Program-made: the position numbers and the translations under genes
Part shown: in pieces, positions 18,439 through 29,287 of the stretch
How positions within the stretch are numbered: the first letter of the stretch is position 1
Layout of the letters: each line of letters starts with the position of its first letter
Origin: an uncultured Trichococcus sp.
GTDB taxonomy: Bacteria; Bacillota; Bacilli; Lactobacillales; Aerococcaceae
Assembly: GCF_963667775.1 (NCBI RefSeq)
Contig: NZ_OY764015.1
Span: 1,071,168 to 1,135,167, forward strand
DNA: 64,000 nucleotides
Direction: 5' to 3'
Notes under the pieces: model-generated
What the model was told of the DNA's origin: nothing
Seen by the model: the letters and a program-made list of their open reading frames with translations, nothing else
Database searches by the model: none

Positions 18439-19381
18439 CCGCTTCAAACCTTGTGCCTTCATGGATTTCGCAGGCGCCGCCCCGCAAGTAGTCCGCAGCT
18501 GACATGCGTTTTTTCCCGGCAGGCTGGAGTTCCGTCATTTTGAAGACGGTGCCTTCCCCACAGGCCACATACAGAGCATCCTTGTCTGTTGCGCTCACAG
18601 TTCCGGGTTCATCGCTCGCATTCGTCCCGACAGCTTGGCCTGCCCATACTTTGATCCGTTGTCCGTTCAAAAGCGTATGCGCCACTGGCCACGGACGCAT
18701 GCCGCGGACTTGGCAGGCAACTTGTGCGGCCGTTTTGGACCAATCGATGCGTTCCTCCTCGCGTTTGATGTTCGGTGAAAAGGTGGCTGCGGATTCATCC
18801 TGTTCTTGCGGCACGAGTTTTCCTTGGAAAAAATCAGGCAAGGTTTCGATCAGCAGATTCTTGCCGAGTTCGCTCAACTTCAAAAACATCGCCCCGACAT
18901 CATCCTGCTCGGTGATGGGTATGGCTCTCTGCGCCAAAACAGCCCCTGCGTCCATTTTCTTCTCCATATACATGATGGAGACTCCGGTCTCTTTTTCCCC
19001 GTTGATGATGGCGTAATGGACCGGTGCGCCGCCGCGATATTTCGGCAGCAAAGAAGCATGCACATTGATGGAGCGGAAGCGGGGAGCATTCAACAGCTTG
19101 ACCGGCAGAAATTGTCCATAGGCCGCTGTGACGATCAGGTCCGGTTCTAAGGCTATCAGCTCATCCATTTCTGGGGAACCGGAAATTTTTTCCGGCTGAT
19201 AGACCGGCAGACCATGCTTCAGCGCGGCTTCCTTCACCGGAGAAGGCGTCAATATTTTCTTTCTGCCTACAGGGCGGTCCGGTTGTGTGACAACTGCGAT
19301 CACATCATAACCATGCTGCAATAAAGCCTCTAAAATGGGCACTGAAAATTCCGGGGTGCCCATAAAAATGATTTTTTTCAT
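18428..19381 (-). CDS. fmt: Methionyl-tRNA formyltransferase
   Basis: Fmt formylates the initiator methionyl-tRNA from 10-formyl-tetrahydrofolate. The N-terminal domain has MGTPEFSVP, the folate-binding signature NVHASLLPKYRGGAP and the catalytic Asn/His/Asp set. A C-terminal OB-like tRNA-binding domain ends the 317 residues. The start follows CTAGGAGG. In Bacillus def (peptide deformylase) lies between priA and fmt. Here only 11 bases separate the two genes, so def must be elsewhere. Confidence 0.97.
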   Translation of the reverse strand: MKKIIFMGTPEFSVPILEALLQHGYDVIAVVTQPDRPVGRKKILTPSPVKEAALKHGLPVYQPEKISGSPEMDELIALEPDLIVTAAYGQFLPVKLLNAPRFRSINVHASLLPKYRGGAPVHYAIINGEKETGVSIMYMEKKMDAGAVLAQRAIPITEQDDVGAMFLKLSELGKNLLIETLPDFFQGKLVPQEQDESAATFSPNIKREEERIDWSKTAAQVACQVRGMRPWPVAHTLLNGQRIKVWAGQAVGTNASDEPGTVSATDKDALYVACGEGTVFKMTELQPAGKKRMSAADYLRGGACEIHEGTRFEADGQ

Positions 19382-19392
19382 TTGTATACCTC

Positions 19393-21798
19393 CTAGAAGA
19401 AATTGACCGGCTCTGAATCGATTGAAATATAGAGACCGCGCGCATTTTCTTTTTGTGACTCATCCAAAATCTGTTTCAATGCCGGATGTAGTTTGGTTTC
19501 CTGTTTGTATTTCACTAATATCTGAAAATAATAGCGGTTGTTCACTCTCGCGATAGATCCCTTTGATGGTCCGAGCATGATTGTCTCGGGCTCGAGTTTC
19601 TTTTGAAGGATCTCATGGATTTCATAAATTTTCTTCTGCGCTTTCTTTTCGTCAGGGTTGCTTACGGTGATGAGCGCCGTGTAAAAATAAGGCGGATAAC
19701 CCGCTTTATGCCGGAGCGACATCTCGGTACGGTAAAAGCCTTCGTAATTGTGCTGTTGGGCAAAAAGGATGGCGTAATGGTCCGGATTATAGGATTGCAC
19801 GACCACTTCACCGGACAGTTCCGCGCGACCCGCGCGGCCACTGACTTGGGTCAGCAGCTGGAACGTCCTTTCCGAAGACCGGAAATCAGGCAACCCCAAT
19901 GAAGTATCCGCATTGATGACGCCGACCAACGTGATGTTCGGAAAGTCCAATCCTTTTGCGATCATCTGCGTGCCCAGTAGGATGTCGGCCTCCCCTCTTC
20001 CGAATGCCGACAGGATGGCCTCATGTCCACCTTTCTTGCGGGTGGTGTCCACATCCATGCGCAAAATGCGCGCATCCGGGAAGAGTGTCTGCAGTTCTTC
20101 CTCGATTTTTTGGGTTCCCGTTCCGTAATAACGGAAATTGTGGCCCTTGCATTTCGGACAGGTGTTGGGGATTGCTTCTTCGTGGCCGCAGTAATGGCAT
20201 TTCATCGTTTTGCTGTCCATATGCAAAGTCAGGCTGATGTCACAATTCGGGCACTCGAGGACAAAGCCGCAATCCCGGCACATGATGAAAGAGGAATAGC
20301 CCCTTTTGTTCAGCATCAGCACAATCTGCTGTTTTTTCTGCAATCGATCAACGATTTTTTCCTGCAAAGTCATCGAAAAGCTGCTGCGGTTATTCGCCTT
20401 GAACTCGTCCCGCATATCGACAATTTCGACTTGGGGCAGTGCGCGTTGATTGAAGCGTCCTTTCAATTCGACCAACGTATAGACCTTTTTTTGGGCTCTG
20501 GCCCGCGACTCCAGCGAAGGCGTCGCGCTTCCCAGAACAACCGGGCAATGGTGATGCTGCCCGCGCCAAATCGCTATATTGCGGGCATGATACTTCGGAT
20601 TTTCGTCCTGTTTATAGGTGCTCTCGTGTTCTTCGTCCATAATGATGATGCCTAGATTCTCAACCGGGGCGAAAATGGAAGAACGCGCCCCGACCACGAC
20701 ATCGGCGTCACCACGGTGGATTTTTCGCCACTCGTCGTATTTCTCCCCCGCTGACAACGCACTGTGCATTACTGCCACGCGGTTTCCGAAGCGGCTCTTG
20801 AAGTGTTTGACCATCTGCGGCGTCAAAGCGATCTCGGGTACGAGCATCAAGGCTGTCTTGCCTTGATTGATCACTTCAGCGATCAACTGAAGATAGACTT
20901 CGGTCTTGCCGCTTCCCGTAACGCCTTGCATCAGAAAAACCTCATGCCGTTCTTCCCTGATGCTGGCACCAATCGTCTGAAAAGCTGCCGTCTGTTCGTC
21001 CGAAAGAGGCAACGCTTCGGTTTTTTTGAATTGCCTATCCTTAAAGGGGTCCCGAAGTATTTCACGATCGGCAGCTTTGAGCCACCCCTTCTCCACTCCG
21101 GTCCGGATCGTACTTGGTCCGATATCGAATTGATCCTTATAATCCTTGGACGTCAACGGGGTTCCGTTCAGGGACATGATTGCCGCCAGCAAAGCCTGTT
21201 GTTGCTTGGCTGATTTTTTCAGGCTGCGGTATGCGTCCTCCAGACTGTCCATTTCCAGATCGGAATAATAGACTTGCACCGTTTTTGCCTTCGCTTGGTT
21301 TTTCAGGATGTAGTTGACTTCAATTTTACCGGCACGCTTCAATTCGATCAATTGCGGCAAGATGCCCCGATCGACGGCATTTTCCCAACTCATTTTGCTC
21401 TTTCCTTGAAAAAGTCCATAGAAGGTCTCCTCATCCAGTTCATCGATGACCTCTATCTCTTTTTCGTACTTCGCCTTCATCAAAGGCGGCAGCATCGTCT
21501 GGTAGCAATGGATCCGATAGGCATAAACGGTTTCTGCCATTTCCTCTCCCAACAAAAGCAGCTCTTCGGTCAATGCCGGTTCGATGTCCAATGGTTGGGT
21601 GATTTCTTTCAATTCCCCTTCAAAATCGGTATGATCAGAAATTTCCGTTATGAACCCTTGGATGACGCGATTGTTGAAAGGCACTTCAACCCGCATCCCT
21701 TTCCCTAACTTTTGTTCCATAACTGGAGGGATCGCATAATCAAAGGGACGATTGGTCTGCATGGCAGGTATATCCACAATCACTTTTGCAATTTGCAA
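19393..21798 (-). CDS. priA: Primosomal protein N' (replication restart helicase PriA)
   Basis: PriA reloads the replisome at collapsed forks. The start I favour is TTG at 21798 (801 residues), giving LQIAKVIVDIPAM with GGGGAGG 7 bases upstream. The extra 10 residues of the longer reading run through that site. The N-terminal DNA-binding domain is followed by Walker A GVTGSGKT, the DEEH box, and a zinc-binding insert with four CxxC pairs (CRDCGF, CPNC, CHYCG, CPKC). The helicase C-terminal domain includes GRAGRA. Length is normal. Confidence 0.95.
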   Translation of the reverse strand: MQIAKVIVDIPAMQTNRPFDYAIPPVMEQKLGKGMRVEVPFNNRVIQGFITEISDHTDFEGELKEITQPLDIEPALTEELLLLGEEMAETVYAYRIHCYQTMLPPLMKAKYEKEIEVIDELDEETFYGLFQGKSKMSWENAVDRGILPQLIELKRAGKIEVNYILKNQAKAKTVQVYYSDLEMDSLEDAYRSLKKSAKQQQALLAAIMSLNGTPLTSKDYKDQFDIGPSTIRTGVEKGWLKAADREILRDPFKDRQFKKTEALPLSDEQTAAFQTIGASIREERHEVFLMQGVTGSGKTEVYLQLIAEVINQGKTALMLVPEIALTPQMVKHFKSRFGNRVAVMHSALSAGEKYDEWRKIHRGDADVVVGARSSIFAPVENLGIIIMDEEHESTYKQDENPKYHARNIAIWRGQHHHCPVVLGSATPSLESRARAQKKVYTLVELKGRFNQRALPQVEIVDMRDEFKANNRSSFSMTLQEKIVDRLQKKQQIVLMLNKRGYSSFIMCRDCGFVLECPNCDISLTLHMDSKTMKCHYCGHEEAIPNTCPKCKGHNFRYYGTGTQKIEEELQTLFPDARILRMDVDTTRKKGGHEAILSAFGRGEADILLGTQMIAKGLDFPNITLVGVINADTSLGLPDFRSSERTFQLLTQVSGRAGRAELSGEVVVQSYNPDHYAILFAQQHNYEGFYRTEMSLRHKAGYPPYFYTALITVSNPDEKKAQKKIYEIHEILQKKLEPETIMLGPSKGSIARVNNRYYFQILVKYKQETKLHPALKQILDESQKENARGLYISIDSEPVNFF

Positions 21799-21886
21799 GT
21801 AAAGCCCTCCCCTTCTTTTTCTAACCACTATCTTACTAGATAATCCCGTTAAAGTCTTCTCCGATTTTTTGGCATCAAAAAATAAA

Positions 21887-21917
21887 ACTACTGATTTTGA
21901 AGTTCAAAAACAGTAGT
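21887..21917 (-). terminator. Terminator after rpoZ
   Basis: On the minus strand, arms ACTACTG and CAGTAGT extend through TTTTGAA/TTCAAAA into an almost continuous stem, followed by a T-rich tract (21877-21886). It separates gmk-rpoZ from priA. Confidence 0.8.
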
Positions 21918-21937
21918 CTTATTTCATTCCTATTCTG

Positions 21938-22153
21938 TTATCTTTCAGGGATGATGGAATTCGGATTGATTTCCAATTCGCCGGCAACTACTTCTTCCAG
22001 CGCGCGTCCGACATTCTTGTATGACTGGTAATGATCCAATAAAGGCTCGGAGCGATCGTGCAACTGGTGCGCTCTTTTGCTTGAAAGAATGACCATTGAA
22101 TATTTTGAATCCACTTGCTCCAACAATTTATCGATCGAAGGATATAACATCAT
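21938..22153 (-). CDS. rpoZ: RNA polymerase omega subunit
   Basis: Omega (71 residues) assists assembly of RNA polymerase by binding the beta' subunit. The N-terminus MMLYPSIDKLLEQVDSKYSM and SSKRAHQLHD are typical. GGGAG lies 9 bases before the ATG. It follows gmk by 6 bases, the conserved gmk-rpoZ pair. A strong terminator follows. In Bacillus the next gene is coaBC, which is absent here. Confidence 0.96.
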   Translation of the reverse strand: MMLYPSIDKLLEQVDSKYSMVILSSKRAHQLHDRSEPLLDHYQSYKNVGRALEEVVAGELEINPNSIIPER

Positions 22154-22159
22154 ATTATT

Positions 22160-22771
22160 TTACTCCCTTTCATCCGCACAGATGGTATCCAGAATCCGGG
22201 AAACTTTCAAGTGTTCGCTTTGGATGATGCCGAGCACTTTCTGTACCGCATTCTCTACTGTGTCGTTTTCTACCGCATAATCATAATAACGCATCAAACT
22301 GAGCTCTTCAATAGCCTTTTCCATTCTTTGTTTGATGATCGGGGACTCGTCCGTGCCACGATTTACGATCCGTGATTCCAGTTCCGTCATGTCAGGAGGC
22401 GTCAAGAAGATGAATATACCTTCCGGCATCCGTTCCTTCACTTGCATGGCACCTTGAACTTCGATTTCCAGAAAAATGTCTTTCCCCGTATCCAACGTTC
22501 TTCTTACATAGTCGATTGGCGTTCCATAGTAATTCCCCACATACTCGGTATACTCCAACAGTTCATTTTCGGCGATCATTCTCTCGAATTCTTCTCTTTC
22601 CTTGAAGAAATAATCTTTGCCATCCACTTCCCCTTCGCGCGCTTTGCGGGTCGTAGCGGAAATTGAATATATGAACTCCCGTTCACCACGAGAAAAAATT
22701 GCTTGTCTCACGGTCCCTTTGCCTACTCCCGAAGGTCCGGATAAGACAATCAACAATCCTTTTTCTGTCAT
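22160..22771 (-). CDS. gmk: Guanylate kinase
   Basis: Guanylate kinase converts GMP to GDP with ATP. The 203-residue protein has the P-loop [10 protein letters not shown] near the N-terminus, the GMP-binding sequence [19 protein letters not shown], and the lid region typical of the family. It is the first gene of gmk-rpoZ. No gene is close upstream: the next one is the V-ATPase operon end at 22999, with a terminator between. Confidence 0.97.
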   Translation of the reverse strand: MTEKGLLIVLSGPSGVGKGTVRQAIFSRGEREFIYSISATTRKAREGEVDGKDYFFKEREEFERMIAENELLEYTEYVGNYYGTPIDYVRRTLDTGKDIFLEIEVQGAMQVKERMPEGIFIFLTPPDMTELESRIVNRGTDESPIIKQRMEKAIEELSLMRYYDYAVENDTVENAVQKVLGIIQSEHLKVSRILDTICADERE

Positions 22772-22957
22772 TTAATGCCCACCATCCAATTATATTTTTA
22801 CAGCATCGTACAGCCTAATGCGGCGTTCTGTTTATTATTTCATAGTTTAACACAATTTCGTCAAGGTTAAAACCTTTACTGGGGTCTTCCGCCAACATTT
22901 TATCAGTTAGCGTTTTCAGCCACTTCACTGCTGAATCGCAGTATGGGAGTAAAGACA

Positions 22958-22993
22958 AAAGAACAAGACAAGGATATCCCTGTCTTGTTCTTT
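22958..22993 (-). terminator. Terminator of the V-ATPase operon
   Basis: The perfect 13-base-pair stem AAAGAACAAGACA / TGTCTTGTTCTTT has a 10-base loop. It sits 5 bases after the ntpD stop and is followed by TTTTGTCTTT on the minus strand. Confidence 0.9.
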
Positions 22994-22998
22994 CTTCA

Positions 22999-23634
22999 TC
23001 ATGAAACACCCATGTCTTTGACTTTCATCATACGAACGATGTTGGAACGTTCATTCTCTTCAAGTTTCATCTGGATGTAACGGATTGTCTCCTGCAACTG
23101 CGGAATCATATTGTATTCCAGTGCATTTACACGCCTTCTTGTCTTTTCGATCTCATCGGCCAGAAGTTGGCATGTTTTTTCTATTTCCGTCAGCTTAAGC
23201 AATTTCGGTAGGATTTTTTCGATTTTTTGGATCGCATCATCCAATTCTGCATTCGAGTTCACGTATCCGTATTGCATATCCGAAGATTTATCATCTTCAT
23301 CGATAATCGAAAAATTCATCTGAGGGACAACAACACTCATGATGTTATTCTCTTGGATATCCAACTCTACCGCCGTTCCGGGTACCGCAAACAGCTCTTC
23401 GATGAAGGCTTCATTCAGCAGCGACTTCGCTACCACGAAAGAACGCATCGAAGCAGTCAATTCTTTTTCGACTTCATCCCTCAAGAGGTTGTTTTCGCGG
23501 ATCAGATTGATGAATTGACGCATCAGTTCATCTTGTTTGTCCTTCAGCAACTTATGGCCGCGTGTGGAAAGCACCAGACGCGATTTCAAATTGGACAGTT
23601 CCATCCGGGTAGGCTTTACATTCAATCTAGCCAT
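22999..23634 (-). CDS. ntpD: V-type ATPase subunit D
   Basis: Subunit D (211 residues) forms the coiled-coil part of the central rotor axle. The N-terminus [20 protein letters not shown] and the C-terminal helix with [17 protein letters not shown] are diagnostic. GGGAGAG precedes the ATG. It is the last gene of the operon and ends in a strong terminator. E. hirae continues with ntpH and ntpJ (a K+ transporter), which are missing here. Confidence 0.96.
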   Translation of the reverse strand: MARLNVKPTRMELSNLKSRLVLSTRGHKLLKDKQDELMRQFINLIRENNLLRDEVEKELTASMRSFVVAKSLLNEAFIEELFAVPGTAVELDIQENNIMSVVVPQMNFSIIDEDDKSSDMQYGYVNSNAELDDAIQKIEKILPKLLKLTEIEKTCQLLADEIEKTRRRVNALEYNMIPQLQETIRYIQMKLEENERSNIVRMMKVKDMGVS

Positions 23635-23640
23635 GGACGA

Positions 23641-25017
23641 TCACTCTCCCTTCGGCATAAACTCATCGATCATATCGCTCTTGATTCTCTTAAGTTCAGT
23701 CACCGGCAGGATGGACAACAGTTCCCAACCCAAAGCCAATGTCTCTTCGATTGAACGGTTCGTATAGAAACCTTGACTGATGTATTCTTCTTCAAAACGC
23801 TTCGTGAACTGTACATACAGTTTATCGGTCTTGGACAATGCTGATTCCCCTAGGATGACAGCTAATTCTTTAGCCTGCTTTCCTTTTGCGTACGCCGCAA
23901 ACAACTGGTTCATCGTTGGTGCATGGTCTTTTCTTGTCTTGCCTTCGCCGGTACCCTTATCTTTCAGACGGGAAAGCGACGGCAACACATTGATCGGCGG
24001 CTTGATGCCGGAATTGTTCAATTCTCGCGAAAGAATAATCTGTCCTTCCGTGATGTAGCCGGTCAAATCCGGAATCGGATGCGTAATGTCATCCTCTGGC
24101 ATGGAAAGGATCGGAATCTGTGTAACCGAACCTTTTTTGCCGATCAGTCGACCCGCGCGCTCGTACAAGGTGGACAGGTTCGTGTATAAGTAACCAGGAT
24201 AACCACGGCGACCGGGAACTTCCCGACGGGCTGCCGAAATCTCACGCAAAGCCTCGCAGTAATTGGTCATGTCCGTCATGATGACCAGGACGTGCATATC
24301 CTTCTCGTAAGCCAAGTATTCAGCGACCGTCAAAGCCATTTTAGGAGTGGCAATACGTTCGATGGCCGGGTCGTTCGCCAAGTTGATGAACATAACGGAA
24401 CGGTCGATGGCGCCAGTTTTCCGGAAATCCTCCATGAAATATTCCTTTTCTTCAAAAGTGATTCCCATGGCTGCAAACACAACCGCAAATTTCTCATCAC
24501 TGTTCAATACAGTCGCTTGACGGGCGATCTGTGCAGCCAATTCCTTATGGGGCAAACCTGATCCGGAGAATACAGGAAGTTTCTGTCCTCTTACGAGCGT
24601 GTTCAGATGGTCGATGGCAGAAATACCAGTCTGGATAAACTCATCCGGATAGTCACGGGCAACCGGATTGATTGCCTGTCCATTGACATCCAAACTTGCT
24701 TCCGGGATGATTTCCGGTCCTCCGTCTATCGGATTTCCCATACCATCGAACACTCGTCCGACCATGTCTTCAGACACCGCAATGGAAAGAGGTTTTCCAC
24801 GGAAACGGACTTTGGTGTCTTTGATGTTGATCCCGCTTGGGCCTTCAAAAATCTGCACCATCGCTTTGTCCTTGCTGACTTCCAATACTTGACCATGGCG
24901 GATTTCGCCGGTCTGCATCTGGATTTCAACCAACTCGTCAAACTTGACTCCCTCGACTTGCTCTACTGCCATCAATGGCCCTACAACTTCAGTAACTGTT
25001 TTATATTCCTTAAGCAT
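23641..25017 (-). CDS. ntpB: V-type ATPase subunit B
   Basis: Subunit B (458 residues) is the non-catalytic partner of A in the A3B3 hexamer. It lacks a Walker A P-loop: the equivalent region reads [17 protein letters not shown]. It has the conserved [28 protein letters not shown] sequence split over the nucleotide interface. The ATG overlaps the end of ntpA by 8 bases, with GGAGG inside ntpA, so expression of A and B is coupled. Length matches E. hirae NtpB. Confidence 0.97.
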   Translation of the reverse strand: MLKEYKTVTEVVGPLMAVEQVEGVKFDELVEIQMQTGEIRHGQVLEVSKDKAMVQIFEGPSGINIKDTKVRFRGKPLSIAVSEDMVGRVFDGMGNPIDGGPEIIPEASLDVNGQAINPVARDYPDEFIQTGISAIDHLNTLVRGQKLPVFSGSGLPHKELAAQIARQATVLNSDEKFAVVFAAMGITFEEKEYFMEDFRKTGAIDRSVMFINLANDPAIERIATPKMALTVAEYLAYEKDMHVLVIMTDMTNYCEALREISAARREVPGRRGYPGYLYTNLSTLYERAGRLIGKKGSVTQIPILSMPEDDITHPIPDLTGYITEGQIILSRELNNSGIKPPINVLPSLSRLKDKGTGEGKTRKDHAPTMNQLFAAYAKGKQAKELAVILGESALSKTDKLYVQFTKRFEEEYISQGFYTNRSIEETLALGWELLSILPVTELKRIKSDMIDEFMPKGE

Positions 25018-26794
25018 GATGCGTCATCCCTCCTTCCGCAACAATCTCATGTAATCTTTTCTTCATGTCCGCTTTGATGTTTTCCATCTCAGCAAGCTCT
25101 TCTTCCCTGATATATTTGCTTCTTGCGATCCGGTCACGCAGATCAACGGTGCCTTCAATAATTTCATTGAAATAAGCGCCCAAACGCATCGCTTCACGTG
25201 CTTCGGTTTCGAAACTCAAAATCAGTTCAAGCATCGCCAATTGTTTTTCACGGGATGTATAAGTATCCACGTCGTCGAAAGCGTTTTGCTGCAGGTAATC
25301 CTCGCGCAACGATTCCGCAATGGCCATGGTCATGCGATCTTTTTCGGACAAGGATTCGATACCGACCAAGCGGACGATCTCTTCCAGTTCCGATTCTTCC
25401 TGCAGGAGGTTCATCGCATGCTGGACCATCTCAGACCATTTTGTCTGTAAGGCATTGTTCAGATATTCCCCTACTTCGGTATTGTAAAGAGAATAGGAAG
25501 TCAACCAGTTCATGGATGGGAAATGTCTTTTTTGTGCTAATGTGGCATCCAACGCCCAGAACACTTTAACGACACGCAATGTATTTTGCGTTACGGGTTC
25601 AGAGATGTCACCTCCAGGAGGGGATACAGCTCCAATGGCCGTAATGCTTCCTTCACGGTCTTCTGATCCTAAAGCCAACACTCGGCCTGCACGCTCATAA
25701 TACTCCGCCACACGGCTCCCTAGATAGGCTGGATAACCTTCGTCACCAGGCATCTCTTCAAGACGTCCTGACATCTCACGCAAAGCTTCTGCCCAACGGG
25801 ATGTCGAATCCGCCATGATCGCAACACTGTAGCCCATATCACGGAAATATTCCGCAATCGTTATCCCAGTGTAAATGGATGCTTCTCGCGCCGCAACCGG
25901 CATATTGGAAGTGTTCGCGATAAGGATCGTACGCTCCATCAAGGATTCGCCGGTGTTCGGATCGACCAATTCCGGAAATTCATTCAGAACATCCGTCATT
26001 TCGTTTCCGCGTTCACCGCAACCTACATAGATTACGATATCCACATCACTGTATTTCGCAATCTGATGCTGCACGACAGTCTTTCCTGCTCCAAACGGAC
26101 CTGGAACAGCCGCTGCCCCCCCTTTTGTGATCGGGAAGAACGTATCGATGACACGTTGACCGGTAACCATCGGCGTGTGCGGGTTCATTTTTTGCTTGAA
26201 CGGACGGCCACGGCGGACCGGCCATCTTTGCATCAGAGTCAACTCTTTCAAACCAGTTTCCGTTTCGATGACATAGGCCGTATCGTCCAAAGTGTAGTTG
26301 CCGTCCTGGATGGCAGTCAACTTCCCTGAGATGCCATAAGGAACCATGATGCGGTGCTCGATAACCTTGGTTTCTTGCACAGTACCGACAATATCACCGG
26401 CTACGACATGATCACCGATTTTCTTTGTGGCTTTGAATTCCCAGACGTTTTCTCTCTTCAGTGAGGGGATATCGGTCCCGCGCACTAAAAAATTGCTTGC
26501 TGTTACATCACGGAACGTGTCCAGGGGACGCTGGATCCCGTCGAACATTTGCGACAGGATTCCTGGCCCTAATTCGACAGACAAGGCCTCTCCCGTTGTG
26601 AGTACAGGTTCTCCAGGACCAATTCCGGAAGTTTCTTCATAAACTTGAATGGATGCGACATCATTTCGCATCTCGATGATTTCACCGATCAGTCCAAGAT
26701 CGCCGACCCGGCAAATATCTTGGATGTTCGCTGCTTCCATTCCTTCCGCCATAACTAAAGGTCCGGAAACTTTTATTATCTTTCCATTTTTCAA
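25010..26794 (-). CDS. ntpA: V-type ATPase catalytic subunit A
   Basis: Subunit A (594 residues) hydrolyses ATP. The P-loop is GPFGAGKT (232-239). The long non-homologous insertion that separates V-type A subunits from F-type beta is present before it (about 110-190). The catalytic glutamate lies in GCGERGNEM. Translation starts with TTG at 26794, 8 bases after AGGAGGGG. It follows ntpG by 16 bases and overlaps ntpB. Length and motifs match E. hirae NtpA. Confidence 0.98.
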   Translation of the reverse strand: MKNGKIIKVSGPLVMAEGMEAANIQDICRVGDLGLIGEIIEMRNDVASIQVYEETSGIGPGEPVLTTGEALSVELGPGILSQMFDGIQRPLDTFRDVTASNFLVRGTDIPSLKRENVWEFKATKKIGDHVVAGDIVGTVQETKVIEHRIMVPYGISGKLTAIQDGNYTLDDTAYVIETETGLKELTLMQRWPVRRGRPFKQKMNPHTPMVTGQRVIDTFFPITKGGAAAVPGPFGAGKTVVQHQIAKYSDVDIVIYVGCGERGNEMTDVLNEFPELVDPNTGESLMERTILIANTSNMPVAAREASIYTGITIAEYFRDMGYSVAIMADSTSRWAEALREMSGRLEEMPGDEGYPAYLGSRVAEYYERAGRVLALGSEDREGSITAIGAVSPPGGDISEPVTQNTLRVVKVFWALDATLAQKRHFPSMNWLTSYSLYNTEVGEYLNNALQTKWSEMVQHAMNLLQEESELEEIVRLVGIESLSEKDRMTMAIAESLREDYLQQNAFDDVDTYTSREKQLAMLELILSFETEAREAMRLGAYFNEIIEGTVDLRDRIARSKYIREEELAEMENIKADMKKRLHEIVAEGGMTHHA

Positions 26795-26810
26795 AAAAGT
26801 CCCCTCCTAA

Positions 26811-27122
26811 TTATAAAATATTTTGTCCAACTGCTTTTTCTACATTTTCCTGAATACGGTTCTTTCCGATGTTCAGCGACCCCTTATGGTTAGGGATCAG
26901 GATGATGGCGGGTTGGACTCTGTTATCATACCTGCTGACTGTATCAGGTATTTCTTTAGCCATTTCTTCGGTCAAATAGATGATTCCGTAATTTTCGACC
27001 GCCAAACGGTCGACTGTTTCGCGGGCGGTCTGCGCATTATGGCATGCAAATACATCAAACCCCAAAATTTTGAAAGGAAGGATGGAATCTTTATCTCCCA
27101 CTACTGCAATATTATGAGCCAT
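26811..27122 (-). CDS. ntpG: V-type ATPase subunit F (NtpG)
   Basis: This 103-residue protein is the small rotor subunit that binds D, called NtpG in the E. hirae operon. The sequence [24 protein letters not shown] and [14 protein letters not shown] matches the Rossmann-like F subunit fold. It overlaps the ntpC stop by 11 bases. The position between C and A is the same as in E. hirae, which supports the assignment of this short gene. Confidence 0.94.
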   Translation of the reverse strand: MAHNIAVVGDKDSILPFKILGFDVFACHNAQTARETVDRLAVENYGIIYLTEEMAKEIPDTVSRYDNRVQPAIILIPNHKGSLNIGKNRIQENVEKAVGQNIL

Positions 27123-28119
27123 ATACAGGTCGCATCCTTTCTCTCAAAATCGCTTCATCTATCTGGTTATCTTTTCCAATCAGTATCAACCGGATATTCG
27201 TGACTTCTTTTTCCTTGGCAAAAAGGTAACCCAACAAAGGGACCGGGCCAAAAGGCTGGTACAATCCTTCCGCAACCAATTCATAAGTATACTCGTCCAC
27301 AAGACTATCCAGCTTCTGAGTGTCCACCTCATCCGTTTTATCTGAAACCAGATGGAGCAGTTTCTCACCGTAAGGTTTGCTGAAGTAATGCTTCCGCATC
27401 ACCGCACTGGCTCCATTGATCGATTCTTCGATCAGGTCACGCTTTGCAACAGAACCGGAACTGGATAAGACCGTATGCAGGAACGCACGTGGTTTGTTCT
27501 GCTTCAGACTTCTTACCAAGGTCGACAGATTGTAGAGGTCGATCATCCCATCCACCATTTTGGTGATGCTTGGATGTTGAATCTCATCGCTGATGGAACG
27601 CAGATGTTTGAAATAATAAGTATCCATATAGATAGTAGCGGCTTCAATCCGCTGTTCCTCTTCAAAGTCATGCAGAGCGTGTTGGACACCCTCCACCAAA
27701 ACCGGATGTTCCTCGCTGCCTTCACCGGTTTCGACCAATTTCTTCAAACTGGCCAAAGAATATTTTCCGATAGGAATCAATAAATGTTCGAGCTCCTCAC
27801 CTGAAAAGCGTTGTTTCAGCAACACCTTCAGATTATGGTAAGTATAGCGCAATGCAAACAGTTCAACGACTTCCTCAGCTGGCGTTGCCGTGAAGAATTC
27901 ATGATAGATTTCGGCCAAATGCTCCATAAGGAACCCTTCGAAGTTCTTATTGGCCAAAACTTCTTTTTCATCAAACGCATAACCGGTGCCTTTCAGAACA
28001 TCCAAAGCATCTTTTAAAGAATGGGCTTTTAGCATCCGATCGTAATCCGCTTCCGCCAACAGCTGCAATTCATAGGTGCGAAGTACCGTATTGACGCCTT
28101 TGTAGTCAATCTCTTGCAT
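27112..28119 (-). CDS. ntpC: V-type ATPase subunit C
   Basis: Subunit C (335 residues) is the socket that links the rotor axle to the membrane K ring (the homologue of eukaryotic d). The mostly helical sequence with RTYELQLL, a [10 protein letters not shown] stretch and a C-terminal [19 protein letters not shown] matches the family. AAAGGAGGGG precedes the ATG by 4-5 bases. It lies between ntpE and ntpG as expected. Confidence 0.94.
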   Translation of the reverse strand: MQEIDYKGVNTVLRTYELQLLAEADYDRMLKAHSLKDALDVLKGTGYAFDEKEVLANKNFEGFLMEHLAEIYHEFFTATPAEEVVELFALRYTYHNLKVLLKQRFSGEELEHLLIPIGKYSLASLKKLVETGEGSEEHPVLVEGVQHALHDFEEEQRIEAATIYMDTYYFKHLRSISDEIQHPSITKMVDGMIDLYNLSTLVRSLKQNKPRAFLHTVLSSSGSVAKRDLIEESINGASAVMRKHYFSKPYGEKLLHLVSDKTDEVDTQKLDSLVDEYTYELVAEGLYQPFGPVPLLGYLFAKEKEVTNIRLILIGKDNQIDEAILRERMRPVYGS

Positions 28120-28131
28120 GATGCCCCTCCT

Positions 28132-28722
28132 TTACTGTTCTTCTTTGAATGCGATTACCGCTAATTTTGCTGAATATTCTTTCTTCACTTCTTCAATCAA
28201 CTCATCGAAGCAGAAGTTATAGTCGACGCCGCCCTCTTGAAGGATAAATCCAGCCCTGTTCGGAATCGTCTCTTTTGCCACTTTCACAGCAGGGTAACTT
28301 TTCAATAGTTTCTGCATCGGTTCCCCTTGGAAATGATCGATCGATTTTGCTCCCGGAACGATCGTATAAGCCGTTGAGCTGTCGAATCCGGAAAGTACAC
28401 CTTGCACAAAGTTTGCGAACTGATCTTTATCCCAAGCGTACATCGTTTCCAACGAACGCTTGAAGACTGATTTCAGAATTTGCTGTTTTTCCAACAATAC
28501 CGCATTCCGCTCTTTGTTCTTCAATGTTTGACGTTCGCGATCGAAATCATTGGCGATTTTTTTTAGGATAGCCGCCTTGCGATTTTTTTGCTGTTCAACT
28601 AATTTCAGTCTGCTTTCTTCTATCTTGACGATAGAAATTTTTTCGGATTCTTCCAGTTTGCTTTGCCCTTTGGCTTGCGCTTGTTTCAGAATCTGTTCAG
28701 ACAAGGATTGTAGGTCTTTCAC
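28132..28722 (-). CDS. ntpE: V-type ATPase subunit E (peripheral stalk)
   Basis: Subunit E (196 residues) with NtpF forms the peripheral stalk. The N-terminal half is a charged coiled coil rich in Lys, Glu and Gln, and the C-terminal half is a globular domain that contacts B. Translation begins with GTG at 28722, 10 bases after GAGGAG. Sequence identity in this subunit is usually low, so the call rests on position, length and the coiled-coil pattern. Confidence 0.92.
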   Translation of the reverse strand: MKDLQSLSEQILKQAQAKGQSKLEESEKISIVKIEESRLKLVEQQKNRKAAILKKIANDFDRERQTLKNKERNAVLLEKQQILKSVFKRSLETMYAWDKDQFANFVQGVLSGFDSSTAYTIVPGAKSIDHFQGEPMQKLLKSYPAVKVAKETIPNRAGFILQEGGVDYNFCFDELIEEVKKEYSAKLAVIAFKEEQ

Positions 28723-28772
28723 GCGTTTTCATCTCCTCACTTTTTTCTTAAGTCACCTGGTACTCAAGAAAA

Positions 28773-29261
<489 letters not shown>

Positions 29262-29287
29262 TTAATTCCTCCCAGTACTATGCTTTT

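Noticed and set aside
22815-23009. 64-codon open frame on the minus strand after ntpD
   Set aside because: It runs through the strong V-ATPase terminator hairpin, has no ribosome site of its own and does not resemble any protein I know.
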